Origin: Monarcha castaneiventris obscurior | Lineage: Eukaryota > Chordata > Aves > Passeriformes > Monarchidae | DNA length: 64,000 nt | Assembly (NCBI GenBank): GCA_026261815.1 | Contig: JAMPIT010000417.1 | Span: 5,365,501 to 5,429,500, forward strand | Direction: 5' to 3' | Shown: positions 55,464 to 64,000 of the stretch, piece after piece | Layout: each line of letters opens with the position of its first letter | Numbering within the stretch: position 1 is the first letter of the stretch | The notes under the pieces: generated by a model | Told to the model about the DNA's origin: nothing | The model's input: only the letters and a program-made list of their open reading frames with translations | The model's database searches: none | Made by a program: the position numbers and the translations under genes

Positions 55464-55495
55464 CCCCCGGGCCCCGGCCCCGGCCCCGGCCCCCG
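55464..55495 (-). repeat. short GGGGCC-type hexanucleotide repeat with G-quadruplex potential
   Basis: The plus strand has C5-GGG-C4-GG-C4-GG-C4-GG-C5. The minus strand, which is the GRIN2B RNA strand, therefore carries five G-runs of 4-5 separated by CC or CCC. This satisfies G-quadruplex rules. It is about 530 nt downstream of the leader exon donor, hence at the start of the leader intron if that model is right. Confidence 0.85.
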
Positions 55496-56013
55496 CGTTA
55501 GGCCGCTCACGATCGAGAGACCGGCGTGGGTTTTCAGTAATGCACCACCCTCCTCGGCAACAAGCGGGTTTCTAGGTCCTGTTGTTCCTAACCAGCTCTG
55601 CTTTCACATCAAAGCATGGCAAGGAGCCGCTGGACCAGTGAAAAGGAGGAGGCAATTTGCGGGTGGATGGATGAAAATTATTTTCGTTTTCACCCCTTTC
55701 CAAACCCGTGTTCCTCCTCCCGTGTCTCCCCCGACCCCACCTGCCCACTCCCCAAAAAAAAAAAAAAAAATCACAAGGGACTTTCCCCCAATTCACAACG
55801 TGGTACCTAACTCAAACCCTTTCGCCTTCTCTTCATGTCCTGTTTGATGAGCCAAGAGGGAATCAACATGTCTGGTGAGTGTGGGGTTTTTTTTCCTTGT
55901 ATCTGGTTCTAAAAACAGCATCTCTAAACCTTTTGTTCTACCGTGAGTGATCTTCCCTGGGCAAACCCGTGTACCAAAATGAGCTGCAAGCAAAACCACA
56001 GAAACAGGAATTT

Positions 56014-56019
56014 CCCTAC
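56014..56019 (-). other. GRIN2B: candidate splice donor of the leader exon
   Basis: The minus strand reads CCAAG then GTAGGG, a good match to the vertebrate donor consensus. It joins the leader exon to the coding exon 35 kb away. Splicing leaves a G that combines with the GG at the start of the coding exon, so an upstream frame stays open through the junction. Confidence 0.6.
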
Positions 56020-56174
56020 CTTGGTTTGTAGAAGCAGAACCTCTAGACGGACAGATCAAGGGAGAGAGCATGTTGGGAATGTCCAGTCTCCTCTTCTTGC
56101 TTGCATATCCACATAAGAAGAATAAGGGTCGGGGGCAAACGTGGGGGAATGAGTTAAAAAACAATCCTATTTGG
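56020..56174 (-). other. GRIN2B: proposed GRIN2B non-coding leader exon (5' UTR)
   Basis: On the minus strand this segment ends TTCTACAAACCAAG and is followed by a good donor, GTAGGG. From memory (unverified), this end resembles the mammalian GRIN2B 5' UTR just before its junction with the coding exon. Its right limit is uncertain. A convincing acceptor (pyrimidine tract then ACAG) sits at 56175-56190, which would make it an internal 155-nt exon. Alternatively a transcription start further right would make it the 3' part of a longer first exon. It contains three ATGs, giving a 23-codon uORF (56043-56114), an overlapping 16-codon one, and the start at 56069-56071 of a frame that continues through the junction into the coding exon. 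Confidence 0.6.
56043..56114 (-). CDS. short upstream open reading frame (23 codons plus stop) in the leader exon
   Basis: The frame starts at an ATG at 56112-56114 and stops at TAG at 56043-56045; the peptide begins MWICKQEEETGH. The start context is weak (C at -3, T at +4), so ribosomes would often scan past it. It ends 23 nt before the leader exon's donor and does not overlap the receptor frame. It depends entirely on the leader exon being real and on transcription starting upstream of 56114. A peptide function is not implied; a modest effect on downstream initiation is the more likely role. Confidence 0.35.
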   Translation of the reverse strand: MWICKQEEETGHSQHALSLDLSV

Positions 56175-57440
56175 CTGTAAAAAAAATAGAGGCTTCTTTG
56201 TGGCAATCTTGCGTCTTGAAGCGGTGCAAATTCAAAAGCTGGAGAGAATCACTTCAGACGATATTCAGCGCGAGTGGTGAGGATCGTCAAATGCAGGTTC
56301 CAGAGTAAGCATTCCCTTCGCCTTTTTAATGATTATTCTTATAATTATTCTCTTTTTTTTTTTTTTTTCCTGGAGCCCTAGTGGAGGAGGTTGTGTTTAA
56401 TGCAACTGGAGGTCGGTGCCGTTCTTCTGTGAAGCATGATTATCCTCAAAGCGTCCCCTTCCTGAAGGGAAAAATAAGCATCAATTTCGTATTAGAGGGA
56501 TCTGAAGGGGATAAAAACCGCTCCCCAACAAAGACATTAATATATTGAGAAGAAAGGAAGGCAAAACGCATTTCCCAATAGTGCACACAAGCGGAATTAA
56601 AAAAAAAAATTAAAAAAAAAAAAACAGCTGGCACGAGTCTATAAATAATTCAGTTACGGGCTGACTACACCATTCCCGGGATAGGCATGCATACGAGACG
56701 GGAAAGCGGGCGCGATGTGAATCGCGGAGAGAAAGCGACTCCCCCCCCCCCCGCGGCCCCCTCCCCATGCACGCACAGCATTTCGCCCACCCCCGGGCCC
56801 AGCCCCCGAGGGCTGGCGAGGGCCGTGCCCACCCCTCTGCAGTGCTGCCGGCACCGCTGCCCGCCGCGCTGGGCTCCACGGGCAGCGCGGGGCGCACACA
56901 CACGCACACGCCCCGCCACGGGGCTGGGGGCGCGGGGGGGCTGCTTCGCCTGCCGCGGGGCCGCCCTGCACTACGGCCCCCCCGCCTCCTTCGCCCCCGG
57001 CAACACAGCCCTCGGCTCTCCGGGCTTCGCTTGGGCGCTTTTTTTTTTTTTTCTAGGGGTGGGTGGATGGCTGGGAGTGTCCCCACCACCACCACCTCCA
57101 GCACAGCCGGACAGGGCTTGCAGCTATGCAGGCATTTATTTAATGAAGCCGTAGGTATTTATTTTTTTTCCCCTCCCATCTCGCTCGGGAGAAGATTCAC
57201 ACTTAGAGCTGTCATAAAATCCAGACCCACATACATACCAGCAAATCCTGCTTCAAGCACTCGGGCTGCTTTGAGTAGCTACTGCCCCCCTCTCTGCCTG
57301 CAAGGCTGATCCGCCTCAGACATGCTCAAGTTCTTCATTCTCTTCTCTGGTACTGCCCGGGTGGGAGATGCGGGGCGGGGAGGGGGAAGTGCTCAGAGCA
57401 TCACCCTAAAAATACATTTTTTTAAAAAAATTCTCTGCAA

Positions 57441-57448
57441 TATAAAAG
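57441..57448 (+). promoter_or_regulatory. TATA-box-like motif pointing away from GRIN2B
   Basis: TATAAAAG occurs on the plus strand inside the CpG-rich region, with GC-rich sequence beginning a few bases later. It would place a rightward start near 57470. A strong donor on the same strand lies about 850 nt further on (58323). Together these allow a divergent, probably non-coding, transcript, but no RNA evidence is available and a single TATA match has limited weight. Confidence 0.25.
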
Positions 57449-57911
57449 CTCCGAGAACGCTTCCCGGAGGTGGGGAAAGCATGGGAAGGTGAATTAATAA
57501 AGCAGCTTAATAATTAATAATAATTAAATATACCCGCGGAAAATGGTGGGGAGGGGGAAATATCAAGGGGTGGGGAGGGGAAGCTGTTCGAGTGAGCAGC
57601 GAGGGAAACGGGGGGAGAAGAGAAGGAGGAGGAAGGACGGTACGAGCAACGGGAGACCAAGCCCTGCCCGCTGCCGGAGGGAGCAGGTCTCGGCCTCCGG
57701 CGGGGGCGAAGGGGGAGCCCATGCCCGGGCGGCACCTGTGCCTCCGGCCGAGCCGGGGCTGGGGCCGGCACTGCGGCCGGGGCCGGGCCGAGCCGCCGCC
57801 GCAGCCTCGCGGGGACCGCCCTGGGCTCCCTGGCTCCGGCGTCCTCTCGGACCGCGACCCGCGTGTTTGGAAGCAACCGAGTGAAGGAATGCTTAAAAAA
57901 AAAAAAAAAAA

Positions 57912-60900
57912 TTAACAATAACCATAAAATAGTAATAACGAGAGGAAAGGAACAGGCACCCAGCCAGCAGGCAGGCAGCAGAATTGGATCTGAACGAAAA
58001 GAAAGCAGTGAGAGCAGAGATAACGCTAATATCCAAATTGGATACTCCACAATTAAGCCCGGTGCTTTAATTGCCATTCTCAGAGCCCCTTGGAAGCTAA
58101 GCAACGTGAAATCAGCCTGAACAGAAAGGAACACTTGTCTTCATCCTCATCCTACCCTGCCCACGGATGCCTGCATCCTTGCTGCCCATGGTGCTTTCAG
58201 CCTCACCCCGGCAGGGTGATCCCCCTGTGGTCACAGATCCGTCCCTGTCCCCTCCTGTGCCGTGGGTGGCCCGAGCAGAGCGTGCCCACCTACCCACCTC
58301 AGCACCGGAGAACAGCCCTAGGGTAAGTCTCGTCCCCTACCAAGAAAAGCCAGAGTACGTAACAAAGCAGATGCCTTCCAGGTGGAAGTGTCAAATGCAA
58401 CCTTCAGGACATGTAGTCACTCCAGGGTTGCAAATGCCCACCCTGCTAATGTCTGAGTCTTAGTAGGAGATTTGGTAGAGCTCAGATGGTCCTTGGTGAC
58501 CCCTAGAAACAGGACCAGTGAGGAAAGCCCTCCCCATGCTTCCCTGCCAGCTACACTTGTCCTGAAGGAAGTCAGACCCCAGGCCAAACATCACATGCTC
58601 TGCTTCAGTCCTGATGCAGACTGCATTGTCCAGCCTTTGCATCCCTCTCACTGAATGCACCCTCTAAGGAAAACACAGTTGCTTGGGCCTTCCTAGCATG
58701 CTCTATGTCCAGGAGCAGTGAGGAACGTACTGCTAAAAAGACAGGCAAGGAGGGCTGGATCCCACACGCCAAAGAATTGTGTTCCAGCGAGCAGACAAGC
58801 ACTCAGTGCTGGGCCTTTGTTGCAGGTATGTATTTGCAGGGCAAAAAATGCATATGGGCAAGGTTTCTGAGGGCGGAAAGCCTCCTGAAAGAACCTCAGC
58901 AGCTCTGGACTCTCTCTTAACCCCCAGGTCCTGCATCAGTTTGTACCTCATGGTCCAAATAGAGTTTGCTGGTCTGTAGGGAAGGTTATGGACAGCAATG
59001 TGGCTGTAGCACTGCGTGCACATATAGCAATGTGCCATCTGGAACTTGAGTGAATTTCTGTTTCCATGTGTAGGGTGTGTACAGTGATATTTTTCATGTA
59101 GGTGCAGTGACCACAAGCAATACCAAACTGTGCTTGAGCTCTTTGACAAGAGTAGACAGCAATATTTTCATTTTGACAACCAGGATCTTCCTGAGGGTGC
59201 TGGTAAGGGCTGTTCTCCTGTTAGAATGATTTTCCTAACATTTTTAGGCAGGCTTAAAAAAACGTGACTATGATATTTTTCATTCTAATTTCAGTAAAGA
59301 TGGAAGACATATTAGCCAAAGCCTAAAGTAATCTGAAATTATCTCAGAACAGTTGGAGGAAAGAACTGTAGAGTGATACTTACATAGAGAAGCTGCTAAT
59401 AGCTGAAGAGATTAGTCATTTGACTTTGCCATTCCTTTCACTGATAATAGTGATACAGGAATAGCAGATATGATTTGGCCAAGGGATGTTTTTTCCTTTC
59501 TGTATGGCAAGAAGGGATAAACTATGACTGTGCAAGTCCTCCTGCATTCTTCTGGATGAAACAAGCAGACAAGGAGCTTGACAAAAAGAGAGGGAGTGGT
59601 TTTCATCCAGCATATTACTTAGAAACACAAAATGGAGGGTTAAGAAGTATGTTAGGAACATTTTCTGAAAAGGGACTGCAGTCATTTTAAGCAAGTCGGC
59701 AATATTTAAGGTTATAATTCTCTGTGATCTTAAGATGAAGGAATTCATCAACTGTTTTTCTTTATAAAACTACACAACTCCACAGTTACATGGTACATGA
59801 AAGTCTTGTTCACTTTTAAGGATGAGACTAGTTGCCTTTCTACTTGATAGATGTCTGTGCACATCTTACATAAACATAATACATATGTATATTTATAATT
59901 CTCTCTTAAATAAATCATAAGGGCTAAGTTCCCTATAGTGATTAGGGGCCTGAGTGTCCAATTCAGCACTTTTTTCAGACAAAATTGGTGCATTCCCCTT
60001 GACCAAAGAAATCAGGCTCAATTACAAGTTTGAAATCAGGTACATAAAAATGCCAATTGCTTCAGAATTATCTTCTTGAGTTTTTGCACAGCATCTAATC
60101 CCCAAATTATTTGTATATTAAGATGTAATAGTTACTGTAAATAATGTGTGTGGAGGTTAGCTCCAAATAAAAAATGTTGCAAAATCACCAGCAGCACAGT
60201 ACTGTGGCAGGGTTTACTCTCACTAGATGGGGTAGGCTTTTATTTTTTTCCAATCAACTAAGATGAATGAACTGCATAAAATGAAACAAATAGCATCTCT
60301 GATAGGAAAGGGTTTTTCAAACATCTCTTCAATTCAAAAACACTTAAATGTTATTTGTAAGACAAATTGAGGGATTTATTTTAAATGGGTCTGTGTTTAC
60401 TATAAATTAAGGGCTATATTATTCTTGTCCTGCCTAAGATAAAAGAATGTGGATGAAAGTTCTTATATCACAGGTGACCAGGGCTGGATGTGGCAGTGAT
60501 GATGTTGGGGAGGATGCAATCCAGCAGAGCCATTCTGCCACCACAGAATAGCCTCTGCCAGCACTGACAGGGACCAAAGGCCCTACAGTAGCTTTAACCC
60601 TTAGTAAATGCCCCGCTGACTTCAAAAAATCAGAGCCTATTTCCAGGGCCCTAGATAAATGGGGTCTGCAGCTAAGGGAAAAGACTGCCCCTTCATAGGT
60701 CCTCTGTTCAAACACAGACACGCTTGCATTAGTAGAAGAAAAGCCGTGTCTATGAAAAGCAATTTCTTATAATCAATGAAATGGATCAATTGTTCTGGAT
60801 AATTCCCACCATAAAAAGGTTTTTCATAGTAGTGTTCCTCTGGGTGTTTGCACATGGGCTGCAGAGCATGGTAACCAAGACTCCAGCTGTTTTTATACGG

Positions 60901-63900
60901 CGCTCTGTGCCCTGCTCTACTCAGCCAGTCTGATTACAAAGTGGCCAGATAGGTCTCTGCCCATGTCCTGGTGTTCGGATACCAGGCCTGTGTCAGTTTT
61001 GGAAGATCGCCATAACATTGCCCACACAGGTCCACAAACAAGGATGCCATGTCATGATGCATAAAGAACAGCATGAAGAAATTTTATCAGCTAATTAAAG
61101 GGAAAGGAAATGGAGAAACAAGCATAGAAACCTGACAGTGGCACAACAACGTGGCTGAAGGACTCAGCTAAATTTTGTCATGAAATCTTTTTTCCTTTCT
61201 TTTGCACATAGTTCAGGACCAAGAGATGCTAGAGCAGAATTGAGCCAGAAGCCACTGGATGGGGAGATATCAGTCTTTTGCAAAGGTACCTGGGGACAGA
61301 ATCACTTTATTTGGTACTTGGAGGACACTCATCCTGCCAGCAGCCCAGCAGAAGGGAATTGTGAACACTGTTGCGGTTGCTTTGAAGTGTTACACATGTT
61401 CTCTCAGCTGTCATACCAGGACACTTAGCTGAGCTCTCATCATTTTACATTGCAATAATTGCAGCATCCCCTACTGTCTCTGCCATGGTCAGTCTGCCCC
61501 CAGAAATCCTAACAACTAGCAGACTGGTTTTTTGTCATGCAGAATCAAAAACAATGTGAAGTAGATTAAAGGAGAAACAGCTTTCTATGTGTCTTTATAG
61601 ACTTGTTTTATTCTTTTGAGTATGGAATGTCAGGCTCACTGAAATTGGTTTTCCTGGATGGTCATTTATGTATGAAATACAGGCATATTAAACTAAGAAA
61701 CTGTGGAGTTTGTTCTTTCAAATGGAAATGTGTTATTTTTGAACTGCAGAAGTACAGACAGGATTTCAAACTGACACTGTCACTTTCCTAAGATGATATA
61801 TGGCTCTTCTACCTATAGCACACCCAGACTGAAGAACCTATCTGTCAAAAGGCAGCACATCTATCTAATAAGAAATAGTAATTATGATCGCATTTCATCC
61901 AAGCACGGTACAAACATTAGCCATAGATGCCATCCCTTTTACCCTGCCATTCAGAAGCAGAAAGGAAAGGCTGAAGCACTCACTGCCTTGCATCACTCTG
62001 AGGAAGATGCCTTTCTCCTCCACCTCTGGGGTGCAAAGATCATTCCAGTGGCTGGAGATTTTGTCCCATCTCACTGGTCTTAACAAGACACAGTTTCCTG
62101 ACACACTTGAATGAATGGGAAACCACAACCCTCCTGGCAGTCATCTCCATCCTGTTCCAACTCTAACAAGACAGATTATCTGGGGGTTTTTTTCTAAAAT
62201 CAACTTTCTGGTTGATGAAAATCTTATTGGTTCTCTCCAGATTCAAGTGATGACTCTTTCACTGGAAGAGCTGCAAAATGGATTAGGCAGATTGCCTTCA
62301 TGGTTTAAAGGAAACTGAAAAACCGCTTTCAGTAAGAGATAAAGTGTGGCTTTTGCCAGCTTATCGTGATGAAAAGCTAAAGAAGAGTTTCTTCAGGAAA
62401 GTACCTGCATTCACCTATTCTCCTTATACGGCATACAGCAGCCAGAAAAATCACCCTTATGTCTGAAAGCTGTCTTTAATGTTCTAGCAGACAATCCATC
62501 AGAGCATTCAAAACTAAATTAAAATCCCAAGGAGGAATAGGGGATTTAATTCTAGGATTAAGCTTTGAAGTTGCTCCCAGGAAATAAATTATTATTGGAT
62601 GAGAACCAACACACCAATTATCTAGTTTACTGCTCATGCTACTGAGAGCTGCTGCAAACACCCTCGGGGATCCGCTCTACCTAGATGGTCTCATCTTTAA
62701 TACAATATCCATGTAAAGGCAAAAGCTCAACTAGTCACGTGCCAAGAAACTCAGCTTTCCAGCTCCCAGTATTAAAAGGGAAACTGTGCACTACAAACAT
62801 ACAGGGCAATAAGTTTCAGTCACTTAAGTTCCCTGGCTTTCACCTTTTAACTTGCTTTGTTGTAGAAAAGATGATAGCTAATAACGTGCCACTTCTTTGC
62901 TCTGTGTGCTACAGTTGGGTCAAAGTTCTACAGTATTGGTGCTGTCATAAATAAGCACATTTATTTTTCTTACACAGAAGGCCTACATGCTAGTGAAGTG
63001 GTAGGTAAGTCCTACTCCATTTCAATGGCTTCTAGACAAAACAATGGGACATTTCCAGCTTTTTAGTTGCTATTCCATAGATTTCTTAAGGCTACCCAGA
63101 ATACCTTAACTTCACTTGTGCAGCTTCAAATCCTTAATGCTTCTTCAATGGGACATTGCTACAACATGAACCACCTCCTATGAAAAGAATAAGTAAAGTT
63201 AAATAGCTCCAAGACTGATAAAAGTGTCTGGAGCAAAGAAGAGTACAGAGAGACATCAGAGCTGATATTTCACTCAAACTAAATGCTACCAGTTAATCAG
63301 TGCTATTATAAACTCACTTGGAACATTAAGTTACTGTGAGCAAAAAATAAATCCTTCACTCTTAAAAATATACATGTCACTACCGAGGCCAAATCTAACA
63401 GCAGCAATGTACACAAATATTTGTTTTTCTCCTAAAGAATATATTTTTTTGTTTAAACACCTTATGACATAAAAATACTGTCACCAAAGCATCACTACTT
63501 TTTTTCTTCCAAACACATGGAAGGAAATGTTTTCCCTATCTTTTCTCCATGGATTCTTTTCAATCCTTAACACAGGGAAGCAACGTACACAAAGCAAAGA
63601 CAAAATCCCACCCACCTCCTATGCCCTCCTTCACCTGCAAGCTCTGTCAGAACTTCTGACACCATTTATTACACACAAGTACATGCAGAGGGGGTATATG
63701 CAGCAAAGAGATTCACTTTAATGTCAATGTGGCAAAGAGGAGACACTGGTTAGTGTCACCAGCTGGGCTCCCTGTCGGCACAGTTCTGAAAATCCCATAG
63801 TTCACGACATCCTAACAGCCCCTGCTTTTGTTCAGAAAAGTTCGGGGTTGATAACAGCATGAGTCTCTCTCTGTTCATCTCATTTCTCCTTCAGGTGAAG

Positions 63901-64000
63901 CAGATGGTATTACAAGTAACTCACCAAAAGGGTGCAGGGGAAGAAATGGTAGAGAAGGAAAATATTATTCGTACTGACAAGGATTCTGAAAAAGGAGCAG
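57912..64000. other. 5' flanking region of GRIN2B, no gene recognised
   Basis: After the CpG-rich region the sequence returns to moderately AT-rich DNA. Open frames are all short (under 140 codons) and without recognisable domains. A consensus donor on the plus strand occurs at 58323. The stretch from about 59.2 to 60.45 kb is AT-rich, unique-looking sequence. No repeat family, RNA gene or coding exon could be supported from 60.5 to 64.0 kb. Confidence 0.6.

Larger units (their letters stand above)
21011..56019 (-). other. GRIN2B: GRIN2B leader intron (between non-coding leader exon and coding exon)
   Basis: This span separates the coding exon from the CpG-rich promoter region, so it is inferred to be the first, roughly 35 kb, intron. 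Recognisable contents are a MIR-like SINE near 21.9 kb, a weaker one near 25.0 kb, CR1 fragments near 27.7, 40.4, 41.2, 49.9 and 52.1 kb, a purine-rich tract near 36.9 kb, a tRNA-like SINE remnant near 46.2 kb and a strong hairpin at 46.95-47.01 kb. From about 53.9 kb it passes into the CpG-rich region. Other stretches hold nothing I can identify. Additional non-coding leader exons could lie inside and cannot be seen without transcripts. Confidence 0.7.
53930..57900. promoter_or_regulatory. GRIN2B: CpG-rich region, probable GRIN2B promoter and start region
   Basis: The sequence changes abruptly from AT-rich intron to GC-rich DNA with many CpGs, densest at about 53.93-54.47, 54.6-55.58, 56.69-57.06 and 57.36-57.87 kb. 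Several GGGCGG/GGGGCGG Sp1-type motifs are visible (near 54835, 55425 and 57372). No good TATA box is seen on the minus strand just upstream of the leader exon, which fits the TATA-less, GC-rich promoters described for rodent Grin2b. The region also contains five A/T homopolymers of 13-17 nt and a 12-C run at 56741-56752. Open frames here on both strands (up to about 215 codons, for example 53888-54535 and 57514-58134 on minus) are explained by GC-rich composition and are not called as genes. Confidence 0.65.

Noticed and set aside
57514..58134. 206-codon minus-strand frame in the promoter region
   Set aside because: It includes a phenylalanine run from the A17 homopolymer and proline-rich CpG sequence; no family similarity. 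It could be transcribed leader, but not a supported protein.

Overview
This is a stretch of animal, most probably bird, nuclear DNA containing the 5' end of one large gene read on the minus strand: GRIN2B, the GluN2B subunit of the NMDA-type glutamate receptor. The call rests on one coding exon (20529-20939). It encodes 137 residues, from the start methionine through the signal peptide to the lysine where GRIN2B's first coding exon ends, with consensus splice sites on both sides. A bird is inferred from several decayed CR1 LINE fragments, old MIR-like SINE pieces, overall low repeat content and a GC-rich minisatellite. No mammalian L1, Alu or B1 elements were noticed. The species cannot be named from this window.

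Layout along the plus strand (the gene runs right to left): 1-20528 is the first part of the intron after the coding exon. It holds an (AC)n microsatellite, a 46-47 bp GC-rich minisatellite (7230-7568), an (AAT)n run attached to a MIR-like SINE, and long AT-rich unique sequence. 20529-20957 is the coding exon with 18 nt of 5' UTR. 20958-56019 is a 35 kb leader intron with five CR1 fragments, another MIR-like SINE and a striking near-perfect hairpin at 46954-47009. 56020-56174 is a proposed non-coding leader exon with a strong donor. About 53.9-57.9 kb is a CpG-rich, homopolymer-studded region that should hold the GRIN2B promoter and start sites. 57.9-64 kb is 5' flanking sequence with no recognisable gene.

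If the leader exon is spliced to the coding exon as proposed, the mRNA carries a short 23-codon uORF and a second, 80-codon uORF. The second starts at an ATG with A at -3, crosses the exon junction and ends 173 nt inside the GluN2B coding sequence in another frame. This could reduce translation of the receptor subunit and is the most interesting prediction here. No previously undescribed multi-gene system is visible. Nearly all open reading frames of 60-300 codons in the window are chance frames in intronic or CpG-rich DNA.
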